Numbered from the stretch's first letter, positions 5,873-13,093 are shown. The stretch: DNA of 16,269 nucleotides from Gammaproteobacteria bacterium (GCA_019136395.1 JAGVUH010000412.1:1-16269), one strand, 5' to 3'. The notes: a model not told the origin generated them from the letters alone. Program-made: numbers and translations.

Positions 5873-6688
5873 TTACAGGTTCCTCAACGCCTTGAGAATC
5901 TCCCGGGCATGCCGGGGGCTGGTGGGTACGGGCGGCTCCTGACCCTTGGCTTCCGCCAGGGCCGCGATCTGCGCCGTGAGCACCAGGGGGACGGGCTCCA
6001 GCACCGGCGCTGGCTCACCAGGCTCACCAGGCTCGCCGGGGTCACCGGGATCATCGACGACCGGCGGCAGGGACGGCGTGGGCGCGGGGGCCCGTTCCTC
6101 CGGCGCGGCCGGGGGGGTCGCCGACCCGCTCGTCCGCTCCGGATCCGCCTGCAGCGCCGGAGCAGGGCGCGCCTCATTCACCCCGGGGCGTCCATAGCGC
6201 GTCGCGGCGAGTGGGACCGGGACGATCTCCTGCGGGCCCGTGGCGGCGTCCGGGGTGCCCACCGCCGGTGCGGCGTGCGCGACCGGTGCGGCGTGAACCT
6301 CGCCCGCCACATCGCCGACGATGCCGACGGCGGTCATCAGGCGGCCAAAGGCGGCCGTCTCCAGGGCCTCCAGGTCCTTCTCACCGCGCAGATTCCCGAG
6401 GGCGTGCGCCTCGGCGATCAGCTTCTGGTCGGGGTTGTAGAGCGCGGAGCGCACCATGACCAGGGTGGCGGGAAAGGCCGGCACGCCCATCGTCGTGGGG
6501 TCCTTGCCCTTCTCCACGCAGAGGCGGTACAGCGCCATCCGCTCGGGGAACAGCGCCTCGCCCATGATCACTTCCTTGTGCACCGCCCAGCCCTCCCGGG
6601 GTGGGTACAGCGCGATAAACTCCGGAATCCGTTCGGCCACCGGCCGATAGGAAACCAGTTCGCCGCCATTGTCGAATTGAATTGCCAT
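5873..6688 (-). CDS. Possible single-strand annealing-like protein with collagen-like linker (271 aa)
   Basis: Residues 11-126 (start LVSYRPVAERIPEFIALYPP, end E-TAAFGRLMTAVG at 110-122) resemble a family of phage and mobile-element proteins with a YxPVAxRixxFxxxxP start and a K-x-E-x2-ETxAxGRxLxxxG end. The closing helix pattern is shared with Rad52-like ssDNA-annealing proteins. That assignment is from memory of the pattern and is tentative. Residues 130-235 are a disordered Pro/Ala linker that includes the collagen-like run GDPGEPGEPGEP (215-226). A short helical tail (PRHAREILKALRNL) ends the protein, a layout common when a tail docks other proteins. The start is supported by GGGAG (6700-6696) before ATG 6688. 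It heads a leftward unit with the 64-aa gene, and its leader carries three inverted repeats. Confidence 0.6.
   Translation of the reverse strand: MAIQFDNGGELVSYRPVAERIPEFIALYPPREGWAVHKEVIMGEALFPERMALYRLCVEKGKDPTTMGVPAFPATLVMVRSALYNPDQKLIAEAHALGNLRGEKDLEALETAAFGRLMTAVGIVGDVAGEVHAAPVAHAAPAVGTPDAATGPQEIVPVPLAATRYGRPGVNEARPAPALQADPERTSGSATPPAAPEERAPAPTPSLPPVVDDPGDPGEPGEPGEPAPVLEPVPLVLTAQIAALAEAKGQEPPVPTSPRHAREILKALRNL
6011..6046 (-). repeat. Tandem 9-bp repeats encoding Gly-x-Pro-type triplets
   Basis: Four consecutive 9-bp units, the closest copies being GGCTCACCA on the plus strand, encode GDP-GEP-GEP-GEP in the linker of the 5873-6688 protein. The near-identity of the right-hand units suggests recent slippage expansion. 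Confidence 0.7.
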
Positions 6689-6699
6689 GTCAAGTCTCC

Positions 6700-6778
6700 C
6701 GGATCGCAGATCCGACTCATTGCCAAAAACATCCCGTTGCGAACGGAATGCACCTTAGGGTCGCCATGTCGCGCGACC
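6700..6778 (-). promoter_or_regulatory. Leader/operator region with three inverted repeats
   Basis: Three short palindromes lie upstream of ATG 6688: CGGATC-gca-GATCCG (6700-6714), touching the ribosome binding site; CCGTT-gcg-AACGG (6734-6746); and GGTCGC-N8-GCGACC (6759-6778). They could be repressor sites or RNA hairpins affecting translation. No convincing -35/-10 pair is seen here. Confidence 0.45.
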
Positions 6779-7005
6779 AGAAAACCCTGTCCCGCCAGCG
6801 CGGGGACACGCCGCCACCGTCGCGATACCCGCGGTAACGCGGCGGTCAGGAGCAGAACAGCCGAACAGGCCCGGAACCAAGCCGCATCAGAAAGGAGCGG
6901 ACGCAGGCGCGCCCGTGATCAGGCAGGGACCACCCGGCGGAACGGAGCACGGTGGCCGAATCGCTTATTGAGAGGCGAGGCAAGCTACCTCGGCGCCGCT
7001 GGCGC

Positions 7006-7025
7006 AAAAAAACCGGGCTACCCGG
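7006..7025 (-). terminator. Orphan Rho-independent terminator or attenuator
   Basis: On the minus strand a 5-bp stem (CCGGG-TAG-CCCGG) is followed by seven T (7012-7006). No minus-strand gene precedes it, so it would end an unannotated small RNA or attenuate a long leader of the 6688 gene, about 320 nt downstream. Confidence 0.55.
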
Positions 7026-7274
7026 CCTCACGCCCCGGGAGCGGTTACGGGCGCGGCCGCCGGGCGCGGGACGGCGGGTACGGCCGCCTGAATACGCCCG
7101 CGCCGCAGGTGGCAATGGCTGGAGTGTACCCGCGGCCAACGGCAGTCGCAAGGGCCGCTCACCCCTGGCGCCGCGGCGGCGGCGGCCGCGAGTCCGGCAG
7201 GTCGCCCAGCGCGCCAAAATGCCGGGTATCAGCGAAATCCGCCTGGCACATTCCGCGCAAAAGGGCCGGGCGGT

Positions 7275-7292
7275 GGCGCTAGATTAAGCGCC
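7275..7292. promoter_or_regulatory. Inverted repeat upstream of the AcaB-like gene (candidate operator)
   Basis: A perfect GGCGCT (7275-7280), spacer AGATTA, AGCGCC (7287-7292), 21 bp before ATG 7314. The centre contains TAGATT (7280-7285), a possible -10, so a protein bound here could block transcription. A CTCATGAG palindrome (7298-7305) overlaps the ribosome site. Confidence 0.5.
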
Positions 7293-7313
7293 TTCCCTCA
7301 TGAGGAGCCTGCC

Positions 7314-8144
7314 ATGCCCGATGTGCCGCGCGATCCCGATGCCCCGCCCCCCCGGCGCCGTTCCTCCCCCGTGCGCCGGCGGAATATCTACGACCTGCGA
7401 ACCCGGCCGGATCGCCTGTTGATCATCATGTTCAGCATGCTGCGCGACGAGTCCTCGAAACCCTATGTCACCGAGGACATCACCCTGAATACCGACCAGA
7501 GCCAGAAAGTCTTTCAGCGCGTGTTCGCCAAGCTCTCGGATGCGCTGTATCGCAGCGACACCATCCTCACCCAGGTGGCGCCGCAAGCGGCCACCGCCCT
7601 GCATCGCGTGATGGACAAAAGCTTCGAGGAGCTCTATCAGAAACTGACCCGGGAAGATCAGCGGGTCGATGTGCTCTGTCAGGGCGAAGGCATTGTCGGC
7701 GAGGCCAAGTACACCGCCGCGGCCACGCGCAGCGCCGTCATTTACTCGCCGCGCGCCCGGCGGTTCATGCTGCTGCTGGAAATCTATGACCGCATGGTCC
7801 GCAAACTGGACTTGCTGCACCTCTATGGCATTCTCGGGACGGCGGAATGGATGATGCTCACCTATGACTGGCGCCGGGACCTGTTCGCCTTTGCCAATGC
7901 GCAGATCGAGGCCTCCAATGAAGCCATGCGCGCCGCGCGGCAGAAACTGGAGAAGGAGGCGCGGGAGTTGCGGGAGTCGTACCACAAGCGCCTGCGCGGC
8001 GACGCGACGGCGGCCGGAGCGGACGCCGACGTCGCGCCTGCCGAAACGGTGCCGTCGGAGCAGGAATTCCTCGAAGCCGTGCAGCATAATCTGAGCGATA
8101 TCGCGCGCGTCAGCGAGCATGACGACGCCGAGGAAACGGCCTGA
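7314..8144 (+). CDS. AcaB/DUF1845-like conjugative-element protein (276 aa)
   Basis: The start at 7314 has a good GAGGAG ribosome site. The N terminus is basic (PPPRRRSSPVRRRN). The core, about residues 25-225, is helical. A stretch near 143-200 (VIYSPRARRFMLLLEIYDR, then LDLLHLYGILGT, then a Trp-containing helix) resembles the DUF1845/AcaB family of integrative elements and IncA/C plasmids, where a YxSPxAxxYL...D...LD.LWLxG pattern recurs. In IncC plasmids AcaB takes part in control of transfer genes; whether this protein regulates anything is unproven. The C-terminal 50 residues are acidic and probably disordered after a charged coiled-coil-like helix (ARQKLEKEARELRESYHKRL). It appears to be transcribed alone, with an inverted repeat over its promoter area and a GC hairpin after it. 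Confidence 0.62.
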   Translation: MPDVPRDPDAPPPRRRSSPVRRRNIYDLRTRPDRLLIIMFSMLRDESSKPYVTEDITLNTDQSQKVFQRVFAKLSDALYRSDTILTQVAPQAATALHRVMDKSFEELYQKLTREDQRVDVLCQGEGIVGEAKYTAAATRSAVIYSPRARRFMLLLEIYDRMVRKLDLLHLYGILGTAEWMMLTYDWRRDLFAFANAQIEASNEAMRAARQKLEKEARELRESYHKRLRGDATAAGADADVAPAETVPSEQEFLEAVQHNLSDIARVSEHDDAEETA

Positions 8145-8155
8145 AGCCGCCCCCT

Positions 8156-8176
8156 GCCGGCGCGCGAGCCGCCGGC
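8156..8176. terminator. GC stem-loop after the AcaB-like gene
   Basis: A perfect 7-bp stem GCCGGCG (8156-8162) and CGCCGGC (8170-8176) with a 7-nt loop, 11 bp past the stop codon. There is no T run, so this is a weak terminator candidate or an mRNA-end stabiliser. Confidence 0.4.
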
Positions 8177-8732
8177 GGTTCGGGGCGGGAGCGCCGGGGG
8201 TGAACGCCGTCATTGCACGCACCGCGGCGCCCGAGTAACCTTCGTCCCAAGCTGTTTGTCAGCGACCTGCGCCTCAGTCCGCGCCGCCAGTCCGGCGACT
8301 GACCCTGCCAAGGCGCCTGTGCCCGCTCCGGCCCCCCGGGTCGGCCACCGGGTTACCCCGCGCCATGACCGTCACCGGCGCGCCGTGCCCTGCCGTGGGT
8401 GCGGCCGCGACGGGGAGCTGAGCCCCGACCTCTGCCCGCGCGCCCCTCCCGGTCCCGCCGCCCCCGTGCGGCCCCCTGCATCCCCGGGCCCCTGCCCGCC
8501 CCCGCGTCACGCTGCGTGCGCGCCCCCGCGCGCCGACTGGCGCCGCGCTTTTCCCTGACGCCTGTGTGCGTCCTTGTGCTGGCGAGTATTCCAGCGATTG
8601 CCCGCTCACCCGTTCACTCCACCCGCCTGGTGGTATCGACCGTGGTGTGGCGGATATGAGCCTGTCGGCTTGCGCCCCGACTCATCCCCCTCTCCCCCCC
8701 CTTAGCGGCCGCGCACCGCAGTGGAGAAAACC
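8177..8732. other. GC-rich gap, no convincing gene
   Basis: About 550 bp before the DUF3150 gene. One plus frame (8256-8558) is Pro/Ala/Arg low complexity with a single small CxxC...C group (CRGCGRDGELSPDLC near 8393-8437) that looks faintly like a zinc ribbon; no ribosome site supports it. GCTGG-N8-CCAGC (about 8579-8596) is a small inverted repeat. The promoter of the following operon should be here, but I cannot place it. Confidence 0.4.
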
Positions 8733-9704
8733 ATGAACGTCACCAAGACCATCGTCGATCAGATCGCGATCGTCATCCTCACGATCACTTCCTGGTCCGG
8801 CCGGACCAAGATCCAGGCCGAGGACCTGCGCGGCGACCTCTCGGGCATCCCGCCCGCGGAAATCGCCTCACTCGGTACCCTCAAGTACCTCGACCCCACG
8901 AAGCTGCAAGGGCTTGCCACCTTGCGCGCCGCCGCTTACCGCGAATGTCTCGCGGTGGGCACGCGGTTTCTCGGCGGGTATGCCATCCCCCTGGACAAGG
9001 CGGGTGAGCTCATCGCCACCCTGGAAATCATCAAAGGGAAATACGACCAGCTCGCCGCGGAGATCCTCCGTGAGCGGGACAGCCTGGTCGCGCAGTGGGC
9101 GGACCAGAACGCCGAGTGGAGCGAGGTGATCCGGGCCGCGGCGTCCCGCGCCACGGCCCGCCAGCACCCCCCGGAATTCCGGGTCACGCCCTTTGTCCTC
9201 GGTCCGGCCGCGTGTGCGCCGGAGGCGTTGCAGGCGGCGGTGGAGGAGCTTCCGGGCACCCTCCTGGATGAGGTCGCGCAGGAGGCCAAACTGGCCTACG
9301 AGGGATCATTCAAGGGGCGGGCGGAATGCACCGCCAAATCCCTCAACGTGCTCTCCCGCCTGCGGGAGAAACTCTGGGGGCTGCGCTTCGTCAGCGCCGA
9401 TGCGCTGAAGGTGATGGCGGACATCGATGATGTCCTCGCCAAACTGCCGGCGACCGGACCCTACCAGGCCGGCGCGTACCAGGCCATTGTGGCCCTGGTG
9501 CTGCGGCTGGCGAATAAGGACATCCGCGACATCGCAATTGACCGCCTCGTTGGCGCGGTGACCCAGCACCCGACGGTGCCGGTGTCGCCTCCCGCCACGG
9601 CCCCCGCGTCGCAGCCCACCCCCACCCCCCCGGTCCCGCCGGAGCTCACCCTGACCAGCCCCGCGCCAGTGGTCCGTCCACGTGAGCGGCGCTCCATCTG
9701 GTAA
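8733..9704 (+). CDS. DUF3150-family protein (323 aa)
   Basis: ATG 8733 is chosen over GTG 8721 because GGAG (8723-8726) sits 6 nt before it. The N-terminal half has the DUF3150 signature: TITSWSGRTKIQAEDL, then IPPAEIASLGTLKYLDPTKL, then a helix ending VGTRFLGGYAIP (about residues 75-86), then a long helix with EWS. The C-terminal 45 residues are a Pro/Thr-rich flexible tail. The family has no established reaction; it is found in phages, plasmids and conjugative elements, typically beside a CobT-like VWA gene and a MoxR/CobS-type AAA+ ATPase. Here the VWA gene follows, but no AAA+ ATPase is visible in the window. It heads a rightward unit that ends at the 13094 terminator. Confidence 0.82.
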   Translation: MNVTKTIVDQIAIVILTITSWSGRTKIQAEDLRGDLSGIPPAEIASLGTLKYLDPTKLQGLATLRAAAYRECLAVGTRFLGGYAIPLDKAGELIATLEIIKGKYDQLAAEILRERDSLVAQWADQNAEWSEVIRAAASRATARQHPPEFRVTPFVLGPAACAPEALQAAVEELPGTLLDEVAQEAKLAYEGSFKGRAECTAKSLNVLSRLREKLWGLRFVSADALKVMADIDDVLAKLPATGPYQAGAYQAIVALVLRLANKDIRDIAIDRLVGAVTQHPTVPVSPPATAPASQPTPTPPVPPELTLTSPAPVVRPRERRSIW

Positions 9705-9723
9705 CGGTCCCTGGCCTTGCCGC

Positions 9724-9744
9724 ACGGGATGCCCCGCATCCCGT
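9724..9744 (+). other. Intercistronic stem-loop between DUF3150 and VWA genes
   Basis: A perfect 9-bp stem ACGGGATGC (9724-9732) and GCATCCCGT (9736-9744) with a 3-nt loop, 19 bp after the DUF3150 stop. There is no T run, so it more likely stabilises or processes the operon mRNA than terminates it. It would lie inside the reading frame if the VWA gene began at 9717, one reason to prefer ATG 9813. Confidence 0.6.
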
Positions 9745-9812
9745 TGCTCCCCGCCGTCACGGGAATTCATGCCCTTTCTGGCGCCAGGACGGTGGCGCCT
9801 TTGGAGTTCGCA

Positions 9813-11531
9813 ATGATGACATTTGCTGAAAGAATGCACGGCGCCCTGCGTTTCCTCGCCACCCTGGTGAGTGAGGTTAAGGGCATGAAGGTGTCCATCT
9901 CTGGGGACACCGGCTACTCCGACCCCGTCCATGGGGTCATCAACCTGCCCCGGCTTCCGAATGAAGACGACCACGCGCTGCACACCGCACGCGGGGTGGT
10001 CTTTCATGAGGGGGCGCACTTCTGTTTCTCCGAGTATGCCGTCTACGAACGGAACCTCGGCAATCCCCTCATGAAGACACTAATCAATGTCTTCGATGAC
10101 ATCCACATCGAGCGCCGCATGACGCTCAAGTTCGCCGGCGCGGCTTCCGCCCTGGCCAACATGATATCGGTCATGAAGGGGTGGTACTTCCAGGCCGCCA
10201 CGGAAGAGGATGCGCCCACGGATGTGCTGGTGCGCTACACCATCTACCGCTTGCGGGAGACGGTGCTCGGCCAGGATACGGCCGACATTACCGCGGCCAC
10301 CCGCGAGGTGCTTCTGGCTCAGTATGGAGCCGATTTCGAGCAGCGCTATTGGGCGCTGATCTCGGAGGGGATCAAGGCCGTGAACAGCACGGCCGAAGCC
10401 GAAGCCTTGGCGAAGGAGGTTGTCGCCTTCCTGGCTCAGGAAAAGCAGCCTCCTCAGCAAGGCCAAGGCCAAGGCCAGGGTCAGGATCAGGATCAAGGTC
10501 AGGACCAGGGTCAAGGCCAGGGTCAGGATCAAGGTCAGGACCAGGGTCAAGGCAAAAGCCAAGGCCAGGGTCAGGACCAGAACGCCTCCGGGAACCCTTC
10601 CTCCACCGCGGGGAACACGACCGGCAGTGGGGGTACGGGTGCGGGAAGCTGGCTGGATCGCCTCGAAGCCGAGGCCGCCCAGGGGGTCGTGGATCCCCGG
10701 CGCTGGGATATCGGCCAAGCGGCGCTGGATCAGCTCAACGCCAAGGCGAACGAGCAGCCCGCCAACCGCTACCTGCCTGAGGTGCCCGCCGCGAAACCGG
10801 TCAAGGAATACGGCCGGGTCGATCTGGGGCACGTCCTCGTGTCCTCACGGGCCCTTCGCGGGGCGATGGTCAGCTTCCTGGAAGCGGAAGAACGCCTGCC
10901 CGCGCGGACGGCGGTGTTTGGCGGAAGGTATGCCATGGACAAAATCTGGCGCTACCGCCTGGGGGACGACGCCTTACGCGTGCGCAAGGCGGAAACCATC
11001 GCGGTCAACACCGCGATCTGGCTGCTGCTGGATACCTCCGGCAGCATGAACGGGCGCCCGCTGGAGGTGGCCACCGAGAGCTTGCTCGCGGCGACCTTGG
11101 CGATGGAAGCCATTCCCGGCACCAAGGTCGGGGTGGCGGTGTTCCCCTACACGGTGCGTGGCAGCGCCGTCGGGGTGGTCCTCAACCCCGGTGAACCGAT
11201 TCGCAAGCATGCGAACCGCTTCGACCTGGAGGCCCATGGCGGGACGCCCCTGGCCGAGGCCCTGACCTGGACGGGCGCACACATCCTGGCCATGAAGGAG
11301 CCGAGAAAGATGGTCTTCGTCCTCACCGACGGCCATCCCAACGACATGGAGGGGGTGGTCACGGTCGTCGACGGACTGACCCGGGCCGGAGTGGAAACCT
11401 TCGGCATCGGCATCGGCAACGATGCCCCGGTGAAGGCCATGTTCCCGGAGCACGCCAACGTGGAACAACTGGCGGATCTCCGCGGGGCGCTGTTCGGGAT
11501 GCTCAAATCCCAGCTGCGGGCACGCCGTTAA
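9813..11531 (+). CDS. CobT-like VWA-domain protein with HExxH-type motif (572 aa)
   Basis: ATG 9813 is preceded by GGAG (9803-9806). The N-terminal domain carries HEGAH at residues 65-69 and DDIHIE at 95-100, arranged like a zinc HExxH motif with a downstream Glu ligand. Residues 215-256 are a Gly/Asp/Gln repeat linker. The C-terminal half is a VWA domain with an intact MIDAS: DTSGS (407-411), the Thr of GGTPLAEAL (478) and the Asp of LTDGHPND (506). This resembles the CobT-type VWA proteins that pair with CobS/MoxR AAA+ ATPases, and the cobT-like genes of conjugative elements; cobalt chelation is not implied, since no cobalamin genes are near. It would bind a partner through the metal site, perhaps the DUF3150 protein. 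It is probably co-transcribed with its neighbours. Confidence 0.85.
   Translation: MMTFAERMHGALRFLATLVSEVKGMKVSISGDTGYSDPVHGVINLPRLPNEDDHALHTARGVVFHEGAHFCFSEYAVYERNLGNPLMKTLINVFDDIHIERRMTLKFAGAASALANMISVMKGWYFQAATEEDAPTDVLVRYTIYRLRETVLGQDTADITAATREVLLAQYGADFEQRYWALISEGIKAVNSTAEAEALAKEVVAFLAQEKQPPQQGQGQGQGQDQDQGQDQGQGQGQDQGQDQGQGKSQGQGQDQNASGNPSSTAGNTTGSGGTGAGSWLDRLEAEAAQGVVDPRRWDIGQAALDQLNAKANEQPANRYLPEVPAAKPVKEYGRVDLGHVLVSSRALRGAMVSFLEAEERLPARTAVFGGRYAMDKIWRYRLGDDALRVRKAETIAVNTAIWLLLDTSGSMNGRPLEVATESLLAATLAMEAIPGTKVGVAVFPYTVRGSAVGVVLNPGEPIRKHANRFDLEAHGGTPLAEALTWTGAHILAMKEPRKMVFVLTDGHPNDMEGVVTVVDGLTRAGVETFGIGIGNDAPVKAMFPEHANVEQLADLRGALFGMLKSQLRARR
10455..10580 (+). repeat. 6-bp based repeat tract encoding Gly/Asp-Gln linker
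   Basis: The tract is built from GGYCAR hexamers with GAY variants, giving alternating Gly-Gln and Asp-Gln. A 28-bp stretch starting at 10490 recurs identically at 10526, so a 36-bp higher-order duplication is present. Length variation between strains is likely. Confidence 0.85.
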
Positions 11532-11605
11532 GGCCGCCCAACCTCTGCCAAGGTCCTATTACCTGGCGCTTACCCGTGGCAGCGGGTGGCGCATGGAGTG
11601 GAAAC

Positions 11606-11953
11606 ATGAAGACCAACGCGAAGCTCGGGTTGGGGATGTACCCCTACCTGAGATTCTCCGAATCGCTGGACGCGACCGGACAACGCTGGACCAGCTTCAG
11701 CGGGGTGGGCAGCCGCGAGGTGCTATTCGATATCACCCGGAAGGTCGCCCCCCAGCGGCTGGAGCAGCTGCGCGGGGTGGCCAGGAAGGCCAGCGACCTG
11801 CGTCTGGAGATCGCCCTGCGCTCCGCCCCCAAGGCGGACGTGGTGCGGGTCCAGGCCACGGGTGGCTTGACCGGGGACGACGTGGAGGCCCTCAAGCACG
11901 TGGAGGCCTGCATCTATCAGGACCTGCGCCGGCAGGTCGGGAGGAAACGATGA
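11606..11953 (+). CDS. 115-aa hypothetical protein upstream of and coupled to the primase
   Basis: ATG 11606 has a ribosome site (GGAG 11595-11598) 7 nt away; the frame is open from a GTG at 11576, which has none. The stop overlaps the primase start in an ATGA (11950-11953), and the primase ribosome site GGGAGGAAACG lies inside this gene, so translation is probably coupled. I recognise no family. The N half has aromatic residues and short strands (GMYPYLRFSESL, QRWTSFSGVGSREVLFDI); the middle is a basic helix (RLEQLRGVARKASDLRLEI) followed by a strand and an acidic helix. It is soluble, with no cysteine motif. Position suggests an accessory factor of the primase or of the DUF3150/VWA pair. 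Confidence 0.68.
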   Translation: MKTNAKLGLGMYPYLRFSESLDATGQRWTSFSGVGSREVLFDITRKVAPQRLEQLRGVARKASDLRLEIALRSAPKADVVRVQATGGLTGDDVEALKHVEACIYQDLRRQVGRKR

Positions 11954-13083
11954 ACTTCGATGTCGGGGAAGTTAAAGCCCGCGCCAACGGGCGCTGGCTG
12001 GCGCTCCTCCATGAACTGGGCAACGACCCGCTCAAACAGGCCGTGGCCCAGTTCGAGCGCAGCCCGGGGAGTATCCGCCACGGGCCCTGTCCCGTGCATG
12101 GCGGGGAAAACGGTGACGCCTTTCGCTTGTTCAAGGATGTCGCGGTCACCGGCGGCGGCTATTGCAACACCTGCGGGCCGTTTCACGACGGCTTCAAGTT
12201 GTTGATGGCCGTGACGGGCGCGTCGTTCAAAACGACGTTGGCACAGGTCGCCGGGGCCTTACGCGTCTTCCCCGACGCCCCCCAGCCGACGGCGGCCTCC
12301 CGGGGAACGGACCCCGAGCGTCAGCGCAGCGACCAGCGGTGCTTGCAGGACATGCGGGACCTCTACCGCGCCTCCTGCCCCGTCGCCACGGCCAGTGATG
12401 GGCCGGGACAACTGGTCAGGGACTACCTGGCCAAACGCGGCATCGACGCCCTGCCGACGCCCCACGACCTGCGCGCGCACCCGGCCCTCTTCTACAAGGG
12501 CGAGGACGGGGAAGCCAATGGTCACTATCCGGGCATGCTGGCCCTGGTGCGCGACCCGGCGGACAAAATCGTCGGGATGCATCGCACCTTTCTCGATGGC
12601 CAGGGCGGCAAAGCGCCGGTACGCAAGGCCAAGAAGGAAATGCCCCGGCCCAGCGACCTGCAGACCCGCGGCGGGGCGATTCGTCTCGGCGCACCCACCG
12701 GGTCCATCCTGGGTGTCGCCGAAGGCATCGAGACCGCGCTGGCTTGCTGGAAGGCCACCGGCATCCCGACCTGGTCGACCTTGAACCGGGTCCTGATGGA
12801 GCAGTTTGTGCCCCCCGCCGGGGTGGAACAGATCGTCATCTTCGCCGACAAGGATCGTTCGGGAGCAGGCCAGCTCAGCGCCGCCAAACTGGCGCAACGC
12901 CTGCTGACCAGTGGCCGGGATGTGGTGGTCATTCAACCGCGCCCGCCCATCCCCGACGACGCCGCCGGCATCGATTGGAACGATGTTTTGTGCACCCAGG
13001 GACCGGCGGGTTTCGCCGCGCTGCACCAGCAGGGCGGTAACCCGCTGCCCGACGCCACCCCTGCCGTCACGCCGACGGTCTGA
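11950..13083 (+). CDS. P4-type Toprim DNA primase, stand-alone (377 aa)
   Basis: The reading frame extends upstream, but the true start is ATG 11950, with GGAGG just before it and a 4-bp overlap with the previous gene. A zinc-ribbon domain opens the protein: CPVH (C47, H50) and CNTC (C72, C75), the CHC2/P4-alpha type. Residues 250-335 form a Toprim domain with E258 in GVAEGIETAL and D300/D302 in IFADKDRSG, the metal-binding residues of RNA primer synthesis. In phage P4 alpha and many plasmid primases a helicase domain follows; here the chain ends about 75 residues after the Toprim, with a low-complexity tail, so a helicase would have to come from elsewhere. It would prime replication or the complementary strand after transfer. 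It is last in its operon, 10 bp before a terminator. Confidence 0.9.
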   Translation: MNFDVGEVKARANGRWLALLHELGNDPLKQAVAQFERSPGSIRHGPCPVHGGENGDAFRLFKDVAVTGGGYCNTCGPFHDGFKLLMAVTGASFKTTLAQVAGALRVFPDAPQPTAASRGTDPERQRSDQRCLQDMRDLYRASCPVATASDGPGQLVRDYLAKRGIDALPTPHDLRAHPALFYKGEDGEANGHYPGMLALVRDPADKIVGMHRTFLDGQGGKAPVRKAKKEMPRPSDLQTRGGAIRLGAPTGSILGVAEGIETALACWKATGIPTWSTLNRVLMEQFVPPAGVEQIVIFADKDRSGAGQLSAAKLAQRLLTSGRDVVVIQPRPPIPDDAAGIDWNDVLCTQGPAGFAALHQQGGNPLPDATPAVTPTV

Positions 13084-13093
13084 CCCCCCTGTT

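Larger units (their letters stand above)
6779..7313. other. Gap without a convincing gene
   Basis: Open frames on both strands (for example 6952-7287 plus, 6846-7217 minus) encode only Arg-rich low-complexity sequence, and the plus one runs through a terminator hairpin, so I do not call them. The gap holds a minus-strand terminator (7006-7025) with no gene in front of it, and the inverted repeat at 7275-7292. Confidence 0.5.

Noticed and set aside
5909..7282. 457-codon plus-strand frame
   Set aside because: It is antisense to the 5873-6688 gene, which has a ribosome site, sensible composition and a terminator-bound unit; the extension is Arg/Gly-rich noise.
6952..7287. 111-codon plus-strand frame in the gap before the AcaB-like gene
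   Set aside because: It has a passable ribosome-site-like sequence but a strongly Arg-rich, low-complexity product, and it contains the minus-strand terminator hairpin.
7284..8222. 312-codon minus-strand frame opposite the AcaB-like gene
   Set aside because: The plus-strand gene has a strong ribosome site and a coherent helical protein; the minus frame mirrors its codon bias.
8256..8558. 100-codon plus-strand frame with a CRGCG...LC group resembling a zinc ribbon
   Set aside because: The rest is Pro/Ala/Arg low complexity, no ribosome site is seen, and one loose cysteine group is not enough.
9813..11531. Annotation as a true cobaltochelatase subunit CobT
   Set aside because: No cobalamin genes are nearby and the neighbours are DUF3150 and a primase; only domain-level similarity is supported.
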